Shown: positions 1 to 8,123, counted from the stretch's first letter. The stretch: 35,393 bases of DNA from Priestia flexa NBRC 15715 (GCF_001591565.1 NZ_BCVD01000027.1:1-35393), one strand, 5' to 3'. Made by a program: numbers and translations. Notes: generated by a model from the sequence alone, not told the origin.

Positions 1-18
1 TGTCTCAGTCTCTTTTTC

Positions 19-1122
19 TTACGGTTGAATAATTTGTAACTTCTTAGGATACTTCGTTAACGTTTTATTTCCATCTTTCGTAATAACTACATCATCCTCA
101 ATACGTACTCCACCAATGTTAGGGATATAAACGCCTGGCTCAATGGTATAAACCATGCCTTCTTTTAGTATGTCATCATTCGTACGGTTCATAGAAGGAA
201 ATTCGTGTACACTAATTCCTAATCCGTGACCTAGTCGATGTGGAAAGTATTCTCCGTATCCCGCTTCCGAAATAAGGTTACGCGCAATCATGTCTAAGTC
301 CCCAATTCTTGTACCGGGCTTTGATGCAGATAAAGCAGCTTCTAACGCCTTATTAACCGTCTCATACATATGCTGTTGTTTTTCAGTAATTTCGCCAAAT
401 GCCACTGTTCGCGTAATATCCGAACAATATCCATCTAACACAACGCCTAAGTCAAATAAGACCATGTCACCTTTTTTTAGTGTACGTAGCCCAGGATTAC
501 CATGAGGATCACCCGTTTTTTCTCCAAATAACACCATCGTAGAAAACGACATCTCGCGAATACCTTTTCGCTTTAATTCATATTCAATTTTAGCAAGAAC
601 GTCCATTTCCGTAACGCCTTCTTTTAAAGCAGATACACCTACTTCAACACCATAATCAGCGAGAGATGCTGCTTCTTGTAAAATGTCAATTTCAGCTTGC
701 GTTTTCACTACCCTTAATTCGTTCATTTTTTCTTCTACGCTTTCAAATACAACATCTTGATACAATGTTTTTAACTCTTCACTTCGCAGGAAAGATAGCT
801 GCTCTTTTTCCACTGCTAAACGACCAATATTATTAATTTCTCTTTTATGTAATGCGGCACGAATTAGCTCCCAAGGGTTTTCATGATCTTCATATCCAAC
901 AACATCATATTTCCACCCTGCACTTTTTGCTTGATTAACTTCCATAAAAGGACAAACAAGTACAGGTTCAGTATTTGGAAATACAAATAGGCCTAAAAGT
1001 CGTTCATGCGGATCCGTATAAAAATTTGTTAAATAAAATACATTTTCTGTTGAAGAAATAAATGCAGCATCATAGCTTTTTTCAGAAAGCCAAGAAGCCA
1101 CGTTGCTTAAGCGTTCATTCAT
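19..1122 (-). CDS. M24 family Xaa-Pro aminopeptidase/dipeptidase
   Basis: Predicted cytosolic metallopeptidase that removes residues preceding proline (creatinase/prolidase fold), 367 aa. The N-terminal creatinase-type domain is about residues 1-130 and the pita-bread catalytic domain about 140-360. All five metal ligands are visible: D224 (LFDLG), D235 (CSDITRT), H299 (HRLGHGLG), E328 (YTIEPG) and E342 (VRIEDD). It resembles the short Bacillus YqhT/YkvY-type peptidases, but I cannot choose between paralogues. The ATG at 1122 has a GAAAGGAAG ribosome site about 8 nt upstream. A TATAAT box lies at 1157-1162, with an inverted repeat directly upstream of it. It is transcribed alone; the next minus-strand gene ends at 1226. 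The family call is firm; the exact substrate is unknown. Confidence 0.93.
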   Translation of the reverse strand: MNERLSNVASWLSEKSYDAAFISSTENVFYLTNFYTDPHERLLGLFVFPNTEPVLVCPFMEVNQAKSAGWKYDVVGYEDHENPWELIRAALHKREINNIGRLAVEKEQLSFLRSEELKTLYQDVVFESVEEKMNELRVVKTQAEIDILQEAASLADYGVEVGVSALKEGVTEMDVLAKIEYELKRKGIREMSFSTMVLFGEKTGDPHGNPGLRTLKKGDMVLFDLGVVLDGYCSDITRTVAFGEITEKQQHMYETVNKALEAALSASKPGTRIGDLDMIARNLISEAGYGEYFPHRLGHGLGISVHEFPSMNRTNDDILKEGMVYTIEPGVYIPNIGGVRIEDDVVITKDGNKTLTKYPKKLQIIQP

Positions 1123-1156
1123 CGCATATAACTTCCTTTCTTAATCTTTTAAAATT

Positions 1157-1194
1157 ATTATACCATAATTTCACTACTTTCTCGACTAGTGAAA
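1157..1194 (-). promoter_or_regulatory. -10 box with upstream inverted repeat before the M24 peptidase gene
   Basis: Read on the minus strand, TATAAT (1162-1157) lies about 35 nt before the start codon. Just upstream is a perfect inverted repeat with arms TTTCACTA (1169-1176) and TAGTGAAA (1187-1194) around a 10-nt spacer, covering the place where a -35 element would sit. I see no good -35 hexamer. The repeat could be an operator; its regulator is unknown. Confidence 0.5.
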
Positions 1195-1225
1195 CAACGT
1201 CTTTAGGCACAAAAGAAATTCTAGT

Positions 1226-1873
1226 TTATATACTATTTTGTACTGATTCGCTAGGTTGAATAATTACTTTTTTAAGCCATTGATTATTATACTGATAAAT
1301 AAGATGGTAATCCCCTCCGGTAAAATATTGCTCCTGGAACATCTCTTGGTTTTTTAAAAATCCAGGGTCACCAATAAAATAATGTCCTTCGTTTAACCTA
1401 AATGTTTGAATAAACGAACTTATTCCTTCTTCATCTACATCATCATCAATGACTATTTCAACCGAGTTGCCATTGCTATGAAAATCAAATTCACCTGTTT
1501 GATTAAGCCGTACGACTGGTACATTAAACTCGCCTACTGTCAAAAATTGTTTCATTCCCTTCAAAACTTCAGATTCATGATCATCAAATAACAGGTAGTA
1601 GTTAAACTTATCCCCATCTGCCTGAAGTATGTTTGCAATTAGCTCAAAATGCTCTTTGCTTTGCTCATCATCAAACATGACAACGAATGACTCGTGATAA
1701 GATACCATTTGAAAAGGCGTCATTATCTTCTCTTTAAATCGTAGCATCAATTGTTCACAGCGCTTTCCCGTCACTTTTGCTCCTTTAATTGTTCCCACTC
1801 CATATGTTTTCCAGTGTGAAACAGCTTTTTGTGGAATAACGACTATATTTGAAGATGATACGTATAAGCTCAT
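1226..1873 (-). CDS. Hypothetical protein, 215 aa
   Basis: I do not recognise this protein. It is soluble, with no signal peptide or membrane segment, and is acidic in the middle with a stretch rich in D and E near residues 145-155 (IDDDVDEEG). No catalytic motif stands out. Two starts are possible. The ATG at 1873 has AAAGGAGAT about 5-7 nt upstream and is preferred. The ATG at 1900 has a weaker AGGTGA and would add nine residues (MQNGKGDGE). The gene is followed by about 100 nt before the M24 peptidase promoter, so it is probably monocistronic. It has a normal codon pattern and an intact frame, so I think it is a real gene; its function is unknown. Confidence 0.72.
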   Translation of the reverse strand: MSLYVSSSNIVVIPQKAVSHWKTYGVGTIKGAKVTGKRCEQLMLRFKEKIMTPFQMVSYHESFVVMFDDEQSKEHFELIANILQADGDKFNYYLLFDDHESEVLKGMKQFLTVGEFNVPVVRLNQTGEFDFHSNGNSVEIVIDDDVDEEGISSFIQTFRLNEGHYFIGDPGFLKNQEMFQEQYFTGGDYHLIYQYNNQWLKKVIIQPSESVQNSI

Positions 1874-1996
1874 TTCCCCATCTCCTTTGCCATTCTGCAT
1901 TTTTTCACCTTTTACTAATTAGAGACTTTTGGCTCATTCACCTGCAAAAAACGTATAAATTCATTAAAACCTTTTTGTTTGCTTTAATCTTACAGA

Positions 1997-2020
1997 ATAC
2001 ATACCTAGATACACACCTAG
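1997..2020. repeat. Tandem 12-bp direct repeat in the intergenic region
   Basis: Two adjacent 12-bp units, ATACATACCTAG (1997-2008) and ATACACACCTAG (2009-2020), match at 11 of 12 positions. They lie between the divergent unknown gene (start 1873) and the LCP gene (start 2132), so they could serve as a regulator-binding site for either. No regulator is identified. Confidence 0.4.
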
Positions 2021-2131
2021 CTTTTACGATTAAAATGGCTAATACTTGCTAATCATAGAATGTGATGGTAATTTTATATAAGAATATAATTGCTATACTT
2101 TTCAATTACTTTAAAATGATAGGTGAGAATA

Positions 2132-3067
2132 TTGGAACAACGTGAACATCGCAAACGACATAAACAGAGAAAGAAAAAGCGAATGAGAAGATTTTTTCTT
2201 TTTTGCTCTGTAGTACTGATTGCTTTAGCTGGATATGTTTTTTATCAATATCAACAAGGGTTGGCTGAAGCAGACGGCGACTTTCAAAAAGATGGACAAT
2301 TTGAATTTAACGGTAAAAGCGCCAATTTAGATACTATGAACGTTCTTCTTTTAGGGATTGATTCGCGCGGGGAAGAACATTCACGTGCTGATACAATTAT
2401 GATTGCGCACTATGACAAGGATAATAACCAGCCAAAGATTGTATCTCTTATGCGAGATAGTTATGTAGATATCCCCGGGTATGGAAAAAATAAAATCAAT
2501 GCAGCATATGCATTTGGGGGACCTGAGCTTTTGCGCAAAACAATAAAGGAAAATTTCGGTATCGATGTGAATTACTATGCGGTAGTAGATTTTAAAGGCT
2601 TCTCAAAAGTTGTAGATACAATTGCTCCAAATGGTATTGAAGTTGATATTAACCAAAGAATGTCCCATGGTATCGGGATGACCTTAGAACCGGGAAAGCA
2701 GACGCTTCACGGTGAAGAGCTATTAGGCTATGTGCGATTTAGACATGATAGTCAAAGTGACTTTGGACGGGTTCAAAGACAGCAAGAAGTTTTAGGTAAA
2801 CTTACAGAAGAAGCATTATCGCTTCAAACAATAGCTAAAGCACCTAAGTTATGGGGAATTATTGATCCCTATGTGGATACAAATGTACCTCCAAAGACCT
2901 TCGTATCTATAGGAAAAGATTTCTTACTTGGAAGCTCAAATGAACTTGATTCGCTTCGCATCCCTGTTGACGGTGCATTTACCAATGAACGTGTTTCAGG
3001 AGCAGGCGCTGTACTACGATTAGATCTAGAAAAGAACAGGCAGGAAATTCAAACATTCTTAGATTAA
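2132..3067 (+). CDS. LytR-CpsA-Psr (LCP) family cell-wall glycopolymer ligase
   Basis: LCP enzymes transfer undecaprenyl-linked wall polymers such as teichoic acids onto peptidoglycan at the outer membrane face. The protein has a short basic cytoplasmic tail, one membrane helix at about residues 22-40 (FLFCSVVLIALAGYVFY) and an extracellular LCP domain. Family landmarks are visible: LLLGIDSRG, SRADT, SLMRDSYVDI, and FRHDSQSDFGRVQRQQ, which carries the conserved Asp and Arg residues. The start is probably TTG at 2132, because AGGTGAG (2121-2127) lies 4 nt upstream; a GTG at 2123 overlaps that site. B. subtilis has several paralogues (TagT, TagU, TagV) and I cannot say which is closest. A strong terminator follows. 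Confidence 0.92.
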   Translation: MEQREHRKRHKQRKKKRMRRFFLFCSVVLIALAGYVFYQYQQGLAEADGDFQKDGQFEFNGKSANLDTMNVLLLGIDSRGEEHSRADTIMIAHYDKDNNQPKIVSLMRDSYVDIPGYGKNKINAAYAFGGPELLRKTIKENFGIDVNYYAVVDFKGFSKVVDTIAPNGIEVDINQRMSHGIGMTLEPGKQTLHGEELLGYVRFRHDSQSDFGRVQRQQEVLGKLTEEALSLQTIAKAPKLWGIIDPYVDTNVPPKTFVSIGKDFLLGSSNELDSLRIPVDGAFTNERVSGAGAVLRLDLEKNRQEIQTFLD

Positions 3068-3114
3068 AAAGACCCAAAAAGCAGACAGTTTTCTGCTTTT
3101 TGGGTCTTTTTTTT
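3068..3114 (+). terminator. Rho-independent terminator of the LCP gene
   Basis: Perfect 18-bp stem, arms 3068-3085 and 3092-3109 (core GACCC...GGGTC), six-base loop, followed by a T run to 3114. It starts directly after the stop codon. Confidence 0.95.
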
Positions 3115-3184
3115 ATGTTCATACATATATTAGTTACGCTACGGAAACACGACAACGAAATCCGTGTCTACTGGAGGGACCAAT

Positions 3185-3550
3185 GTGAAACTATATCAAT
3201 ATGCTCAGCGTAAAACTGATTCTATGCTTTATCAGTCTTATCATTTCAACACCATTCTTTCTCAGACGGGAGATGTAAAAATAAATTACATTTCATTAGC
3301 ACCTTATGATTACGCGCCTAAAACTGAAGCCACGATTCCCAAACTACTCTTAATTATAAGCGGAGAAGGATGGATTGCTAACAGTGAAGGTCGAATTTAT
3401 GTTAATTTCGGAGAAGCTGTATTTTGGAAAGCCGGTGAATACGTTGAATTTGGTAGCGCGGATGGAATGACCTGTATTAGTATTGAAGGCTTCGAAATTT
3501 CTCCAGACACGTGGCTACAAGTACTACATAAAGGTACGACCTCATCATAA
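3185..3550 (+). CDS. Small cupin-domain protein
   Basis: 121 aa, one domain. The region about residues 40-105 has cupin character: a beta-rich sequence with PKLLLIISGEGW, then VNFGEAVFWKAGEYVEF, which matches the usual GxG-turn and GD.xxxPAG-type spacing. The classic metal-binding histidines are not obvious, so it may bind a small molecule rather than a metal, or be a sensor domain. The start is likely GTG at 3185, six bases after GGAGGG (3173-3178); an upstream GTG at 3164 has no ribosome site. It stands alone between terminators. I infer the fold from sequence pattern only; the substrate is unknown. Confidence 0.65.
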   Translation: MKLYQYAQRKTDSMLYQSYHFNTILSQTGDVKINYISLAPYDYAPKTEATIPKLLLIISGEGWIANSEGRIYVNFGEAVFWKAGEYVEFGSADGMTCISIEGFEISPDTWLQVLHKGTTSS

Positions 3551-3551
3551 A

Positions 3552-3577
3552 GAAAGCCGAGTCATTGCTCGGCTTTC
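3552..3577. terminator. Convergent hairpin between the cupin gene and opuFB
   Basis: Perfect 10-bp stem GAAAGCCGAG / CTCGGCTTTC with a six-base loop. The flanks are only moderately T-rich, so termination is plausible in both directions but not strong. Confidence 0.7.
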
Positions 3578-3585
3578 AATTAATT

Positions 3586-5109
3586 TCAGTCTGATACTAA
3601 CCCCTTTTTAACCAAGAACTTGCGGGCTACCTCTTCTGCTGTTTTCCCTTCAGCATTGACTTCATAATTCATTTTACGCATTTCTTCATCATTGATTTTC
3701 CCTGCTAGCTTATTGAGAATCTCCTTTAACTCAGGATGCTCTTTTAACGTTTCTGCTCTTAAGACAGGCGCACCTTGATAAGGGGGAAAGAACTTTTCAT
3801 CATCTTCTAGAACTGCTAAATCATACTGTTCAATTTCTGGGTCTGTTGCATATGCATCCAATAAATTAATATCACCTGTTTGAACTGCATTATAGCGAAG
3901 CTTTGGTTCCATCGTTTTAACATTGTTTAACGTTAAGCCATACTCTTTTTGAAGACCTGCATATCCATCTTCTCGATCCTTAAATTCAAGGGTAAAGCCA
4001 GCCTTTACTTGATCAGCCACGTTTGTTAAGTCTGAAATAGTTTTGACGTTATTTTGCTCTGCAAACTCTTTTGTTACTGTTAATGTATACGTGTTATTAA
4101 AAGCCATCGGTTGAAGATAGACTAAATCAAATTCTTCCTTTAATCCTACTTTGGCTTGTTCGTATACTTCACTGGCATCTTTACTATTAGGTTGCTCTTT
4201 TAAATGCGTAACAAGCGCTGTTCCAGTATATTCTGGGTAAATATCAATTTCTTTATTACGAAGAGCTTCAAATACAAAAACTGTTTTTCCCAATGACGAA
4301 CGTAAGTCTACTTTCATATTCGTTTCGTCTTCAATTAACTGTTTATACATATTAATTAAAACATCTGGTTCTGCACCAAGTTTCCCACCTATTACAAGAT
4401 CTGGCTCAGTTGCTTTCATAGCTATAAACGGGGATGCAAGAATTAATACTAAAATAGCAATCATAATGATAGGACGTTTTTTCGAACCCTTCTTTGAAGA
4501 ATTTTCAATTGTTCGAAGAACCACGTCAAAGACAATTGCTAATAGTGCTGCTGGAATAGCACCTAATAAAATAAGAGCATTATCACTTCGGTCAATTCCT
4601 AATAGAATTAAGCTACCTAATCCACCTGCACCAATTAATGCAACGATGGTTGCTGTTCCGATGATCAAGACCATCGCTGTACGAATACCAGCCATAATAA
4701 CTGGAAGAGCCAAGGGTAGCTCGACTTTTATCAGTCGCCTAAATGAATTCATTCCCATCGCTCTTGCTGCTTCAATTAAAGATGGGTCTACTTCTTTAAT
4801 TCCTGTATATGTATTACGAACAATTGGTAATAAAGCATAGAGAAATAAAGCAATAACAGCGGGAACGGTTCCTATTCCTACTACTGGAATTAATAACCCT
4901 AATAAAGCTAGTGAAGGAATCGTTTGTAGAACAGCCGTTACGCCGATAATAGGCTCAGCAATTCGCTCATGCCTGGTTAAGTACAGGCCAAGAGGTACGG
5001 AAATTAATACTGCAATTAATAGCGCTAGTACGGAAATTTGAACATGTTCAAGCAGTGCTTGAACAAGCGCATCTCCCCTTTGTTCTAACAAAGTAGTTAA
5101 GCCATTCAT
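3586..5109 (-). CDS. opuFB: Compatible-solute ABC transporter, permease fused to substrate-binding domain (OpuFB type)
   Basis: A 507-aa fusion. Residues about 1-215 are a BPD-type permease with several membrane helices and an EAA-like loop (IEAARAMGMNSFRRLIKVELP). Residues about 230-507 are an extracytoplasmic OpuAC/ProX-type binding domain for quaternary amines (starting near LVIGGKLGAEPDV and containing YPEYTGTAL). Such fusions are known from OpuF of Bacillus and BilE/BusAB-type systems, which import glycine betaine and related osmoprotectants. Its ATG overlaps the TAA of the ATPase gene by one base, so the two are translationally coupled. OpuC/OpuB-type systems instead use separate permease and lipoprotein genes. 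The substrate range cannot be read from the sequence. Confidence 0.88.
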   Translation of the reverse strand: MNGLTTLLEQRGDALVQALLEHVQISVLALLIAVLISVPLGLYLTRHERIAEPIIGVTAVLQTIPSLALLGLLIPVVGIGTVPAVIALFLYALLPIVRNTYTGIKEVDPSLIEAARAMGMNSFRRLIKVELPLALPVIMAGIRTAMVLIIGTATIVALIGAGGLGSLILLGIDRSDNALILLGAIPAALLAIVFDVVLRTIENSSKKGSKKRPIIMIAILVLILASPFIAMKATEPDLVIGGKLGAEPDVLINMYKQLIEDETNMKVDLRSSLGKTVFVFEALRNKEIDIYPEYTGTALVTHLKEQPNSKDASEVYEQAKVGLKEEFDLVYLQPMAFNNTYTLTVTKEFAEQNNVKTISDLTNVADQVKAGFTLEFKDREDGYAGLQKEYGLTLNNVKTMEPKLRYNAVQTGDINLLDAYATDPEIEQYDLAVLEDDEKFFPPYQGAPVLRAETLKEHPELKEILNKLAGKINDEEMRKMNYEVNAEGKTAEEVARKFLVKKGLVSD

Positions 5110-6068
5110 TATACCACCGCTCCTTCTTTTGATCTATTAGACAAGAAGGCAAGGATGTTTTTGCTCGTTACAATACCAATTTTTTTCGAACCTTTATAAA
5201 CACCAACACAATCGTGCTTTTGTAAAAGCTCTACAGCTTCGCCAATAGATGCAGATGATTTTAAATGTACAGGAGCTTCAATCTTTTCAAAATCTTGCTG
5301 ATTTGTTTCATTAACAAATACTTCTAATGATTGAAGCAATACGCTTCCCTGATTACCGATAAATGATTTTACGAAATCATTTTTAGGGTTTTGAACAAAC
5401 TCTTTTGGTGTGCCAATTTGAACTACTTCCCCATCTTTCATTAAACAGATACGATCTCCAAGAGTCATGGCTTCGCTAATATCATGCGTAACAAAGACGA
5501 ATGTCTTTTTTATCTTTTCTTTTAAAGCTAAAACGTCCTGCTGCAGCTGATCACGACTTAGCGGGTCTAGTGCACTGAAAGGTTCGTCCATAAGAATAAC
5601 AGGAGGATCGGCTGCGAGAGCTCTAGCTACACCAATGCGCTGCTGTTGCCCACCTGAGAGCTCAAAAGGCTTGCGGTTTCGGTATTGCTTCGGGTCCAGT
5701 CCAACCAGTTCCAAGAGTTCATCTACACGCTTTTTGATTTTATTCTTTTTCCACCCCTTCATCTCAGGTACTACCGCGATGTTTTCCGCAATGGTCATAT
5801 GAGGAAATAAAGCAATTTGCTGGAGGACATACCCAATTTCCCAGCGCAGCTCATTAATGTTGTAATCCGTTACTTTTTTATCCGCTATGTATAAATCACC
5901 ACTAGTCACATCATGAAGACGATTAATCATTTTAAGCGTCGTTGTTTTCCCACATCCACTAGGACCAATAAGAACAAAAAACTCCCCTTGCCTTATTTCT
6001 AAATTAATGTCTTTGACAGCTGTGGTGCCATCTTCATACTGCTTTGAAACATTTTTAAATGTGATCAA
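5109..6068 (-). CDS. opuFA: Compatible-solute ABC transporter ATPase (OpuFA type)
   Basis: ATP-binding subunit that energises uptake of osmoprotectants with OpuFB. It shows Walker A (GPSGCGKTT), Q-loop (YVLQQ), signature (LSGGQQQRIGVARALA), Walker B (VILMDEPFSALD) and H-loop (FVTHD). One CBS-like domain at the C-terminus (about the last 60 residues, with VGVYKGSKKIGIVTS) is typical of the OpuCA/OpuBA branch, where CBS domains sense ionic strength. The start is uncertain: TTG at 6068 has AGGAG about 11 nt upstream and gives the family-typical MITFKNVSK; GTG at 6080 would overlap the ribosome site. A sigma-B-type promoter lies upstream. Confidence 0.92.
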   Translation of the reverse strand: MITFKNVSKQYEDGTTAVKDINLEIRQGEFFVLIGPSGCGKTTTLKMINRLHDVTSGDLYIADKKVTDYNINELRWEIGYVLQQIALFPHMTIAENIAVVPEMKGWKKNKIKKRVDELLELVGLDPKQYRNRKPFELSGGQQQRIGVARALAADPPVILMDEPFSALDPLSRDQLQQDVLALKEKIKKTFVFVTHDISEAMTLGDRICLMKDGEVVQIGTPKEFVQNPKNDFVKSFIGNQGSVLLQSLEVFVNETNQQDFEKIEAPVHLKSSASIGEAVELLQKHDCVGVYKGSKKIGIVTSKNILAFLSNRSKEGAVV

Positions 6069-6110
6069 ATTTAGATGCACTCCTCGTTCAGTTTTTATCG
6101 ATAACCTCTT

Positions 6111-6136
6111 TTACCCTAGTTTTCTTCCCATTAAAC
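6111..6136 (-). promoter_or_regulatory. Putative sigma-B promoter of opuFA-opuFB
   Basis: Minus strand: GTTTAA (6136-6131), 14-nt spacer, GGGTAA (6116-6111). This matches the Bacillus sigma-B consensus (GTTTAA, 12-15 nt, GGGTAT) at 11 of 12 positions. It lies about 43 nt before the TTG start, and general-stress control fits an osmoprotectant transporter. A sigma-A promoter could also exist; none is obvious. Confidence 0.75.
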
Positions 6137-6185
6137 ATTTTTACATTTTATCTATTTTTAGGAAAATAAATACTTTGATGAGTAC

Positions 6186-6219
6186 AAAAAAAACGAGACC
6201 CTTAAAAGGTCCTCGTTTT
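6186..6219 (-). terminator. Terminator after tRNA-Thr
   Basis: Minus strand stem AAAACGAGGACC / GGGTCTCGTTTT with one mismatch and a TTTTAA loop, then a run of eight T. It separates the tRNA transcript from opuFA. Confidence 0.85.
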
Positions 6220-6232
6220 ACTACACGTATTA

Positions 6233-6305
6233 TGCTAGCGACAGGGATTGAACCTGCGACCTCTTGCTTACCATGCAAGTGCTCTACCTACTGAGCTACG
6301 CCAGC
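6233..6305 (-). tRNA. tRNA-Thr(GGU)
   Basis: A full cloverleaf can be folded on the minus strand, 73 nt. The acceptor is GCTGGCG / CGCTAGC with one G-U pair, and the discriminator is A. The anticodon stem CTTGC/GCAAG holds the loop ATGGTAA, giving anticodon GGT, threonine. The T arm GCAGG-TTCAATC-CCTGT has one G-U pair. The 3' CCA is not encoded (TAA follows), so it must be added after transcription. It is a solitary tRNA gene with its own promoter and terminator. Confidence 0.95.
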
Positions 6306-6315
6306 GTCAATCGTA

Positions 6316-6344
6316 ATTATATCATATTTTTCTATTCTTTGAAA
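6316..6344 (-). promoter_or_regulatory. Promoter of tRNA-Thr
   Basis: Minus strand: extended -10 TGATATAAT (TATAAT at 6321-6316) with a weak -35 TTTCAA 17 nt upstream. The likely start of transcription is a few bases before the mature 5' end at 6305. Confidence 0.7.
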
Positions 6345-6502
6345 CATTTTATTTCATTTATTATCCAAAATGTATCTATCTGATTCACTATAATCTACAA
6401 AAATTCAAATGAATGTAAGAATATCTAACAATAAAAATGAGAATTTTCTAAAAATGAGTTACACTGGTAAAACATTCAAGAAACTAGAAAGGAAGAAGAT
6501 AA

Positions 6503-7555
6503 ATGGACCAACAACAAACGCTTAAAAAATCTCCCCCAAAAACACCTTATCCGCGTGACTGTACGTTTAGCAAGGAGGATTGGACGACTCTTTCGACCTA
6601 TTGGTATCCCATCGCACAAGCAGCTGAGGTAAACGAAAAGCCGCTTAGCGTTAAGCTATTAGATGTCAATTTAGTTGTATATCGCACTAAAAAACAAGTT
6701 GTCGTAGCTCGAGACCTCTGCGTTCATCGTGGCACTCCCCTTAGTATGGGTTGGGTAGAAGAGGAGGAAATTGTATGTCCTTATCACGGATTTCGCTATA
6801 ACACAGAAGGAGCTTGTACATCGATACCAGCGCATCCTGATGCAAATATATCTCCTCGCCTCTGCATGACGGTTTACCCTGTTATCGAGCAATTTGGACT
6901 CATTTGGACATCGTTAACAGGCGAAATGGATAACATTCCACAGTTTCAGGCTTGGGATGACCCTGACTTTCAACAAATTGTTTGTCCTAGCTTTGATATA
7001 GGGGGTTCGGCAGGTCGACAGATGGAAGGCTTTTTGGATGTTGCACATTTTGCCTGGGTTCATACGGATACATTTGGCGATCGAAACAATGCCTTTGTTC
7101 CCAGATATAAGGTTGATAAAACAGACTATGGTTTAAACGTGGAATACTTAAGCACTGTAAGCAATTACTCTAAAGAACAAGCACACTTAAATCCAGAAAA
7201 CTTTAAATGGCTGCGGGTATTTGACGTGTACCCACCTTTCACTGCTACACTAAAAGTTTATTTTCCTGAAGGTGGCCAGCTTTGGATTATGAATGCGGTT
7301 TGTCCAGTTTCCGCTCGTGAAACGCGCTTATTTGTACCTATTGCTCGCAACTTTGACAAAGATTCTCCTGTTGAAGGTGTTTATGACTTTAACCTTCGGG
7401 TATTCGATGAAGATCGCGAAATGGTTGAAAACCAAAAGCCCGAAGATCTCCCTCTTGATTTACAAATGGAAGCTCATATCGCAGCTGACCAAACATCCAT
7501 TGCTTATCGAAAGCTACTAAAATCAATGGGGCTAAGCTTTATTTATACAAGTTAA
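6503..7555 (+). CDS. Rieske non-heme iron oxygenase, terminal oxygenase subunit
   Basis: 350 aa. The Rieske 2Fe-2S domain (about residues 25-130) has the cluster ligands C73, H75, C92 and H95 (CVH...CPYH). The catalytic domain has the mononuclear iron motif D179-x2-H182-x4-H187 (FLDVAHFAWVH). A later FDEDREMVENQ segment near 301-311 resembles the region holding the third iron ligand in vanillate-demethylase and pheophorbide-oxygenase-type enzymes. It probably hydroxylates or demethylates an aromatic or related compound. No reductase or ferredoxin gene lies next to it, so its electron donor is elsewhere. The ATG at 6503 follows AAAGGAAG with good spacing. A bidirectional terminator follows. 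Substrate unknown. Confidence 0.9.
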   Translation: MDQQQTLKKSPPKTPYPRDCTFSKEDWTTLSTYWYPIAQAAEVNEKPLSVKLLDVNLVVYRTKKQVVVARDLCVHRGTPLSMGWVEEEEIVCPYHGFRYNTEGACTSIPAHPDANISPRLCMTVYPVIEQFGLIWTSLTGEMDNIPQFQAWDDPDFQQIVCPSFDIGGSAGRQMEGFLDVAHFAWVHTDTFGDRNNAFVPRYKVDKTDYGLNVEYLSTVSNYSKEQAHLNPENFKWLRVFDVYPPFTATLKVYFPEGGQLWIMNAVCPVSARETRLFVPIARNFDKDSPVEGVYDFNLRVFDEDREMVENQKPEDLPLDLQMEAHIAADQTSIAYRKLLKSMGLSFIYTS

Positions 7556-7557
7556 TT

Positions 7558-7591
7558 AAAAACGCGTCAGGCTAAAACTTGACGCGTTTTT
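7558..7591. terminator. Bidirectional terminator between the Rieske and GNAT genes
   Basis: Perfect 12-bp stem AAAAACGCGTCA / TGACGCGTTTTT with a 10-nt loop. T runs are present on both strands, and the two genes converge here. Confidence 0.92.
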
Positions 7592-7592
7592 A

Positions 7593-8123
7593 TTACTCAT
7601 ATTTAATTCGAGCATACATGCATAAATCAACAAACATCCCTTTTGACTTTTCAACTTTTCGCAGAGTTCCCTCATACTGAAAATGATTTTTCTCTAGTAA
7701 ATGAATGGACGCCTTGTTTGCTGGCTCTACTTTAGCCGATACCCTAACCATATCAAGGCTCACAAAACCATAATGAACCAATTGTTGAACTACCTCTGAA
7801 CCATATCCTTGTCCCCAAAATACTTCGTCTATTTCATAGCCAATTTCTACATGCTGGTTATGAGTATCTATTTGATTAAATCCGCATGAACCAATAATCT
7901 TTGCTTGCTCTTTATGAAAGATTGTGTAGCGTAGTGCTTTTTGTTCCTTCGCTAGATTCTGTAGAAAAGCAATCATTTCCCTTGCTTGCTTTTCATCACA
8001 AAAAGAATCAATATTCATGAATTCAGTAACTTTTTGATTAGACCAAATTTTAAAAAGCTCCGGTGCGTGCTCAAGTTGGATTGGGGTTAGACAAATACGT
8101 TCACCTTGAAGAGATTGCCACAT
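7593..8123 (-). CDS. GNAT acetyltransferase, RimJ/RimL-like
   Basis: 176 aa, a single GNAT fold. It begins with the RimL-type pattern GERICLTPIQLEHAPELF. Acetyl-CoA-binding motif A is seen at WGQGYGSEVVQQL, and motif B-like sequence follows (EPANKASIHLLEKNHFQYEG). Members acetylate N-termini of ribosomal proteins or small molecules, and some give drug resistance; the acceptor is unknown here. The ATG at 8123 is preceded by AAAGGAG (11 nt away) and a nearer GAGGAG. A strong terminator separates it from the upstream MFS gene, so it has its own promoter. Confidence 0.9.
   Translation of the reverse strand: MWQSLQGERICLTPIQLEHAPELFKIWSNQKVTEFMNIDSFCDEKQAREMIAFLQNLAKEQKALRYTIFHKEQAKIIGSCGFNQIDTHNQHVEIGYEIDEVFWGQGYGSEVVQQLVHYGFVSLDMVRVSAKVEPANKASIHLLEKNHFQYEGTLRKVEKSKGMFVDLCMYARIKYE

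Noticed and set aside
1893-1925. A ten-codon leader peptide (MSQKSLISKR) before the 215-aa hypothetical gene
   Set aside because: Too short, no regulatory hairpin around it, and likely chance.
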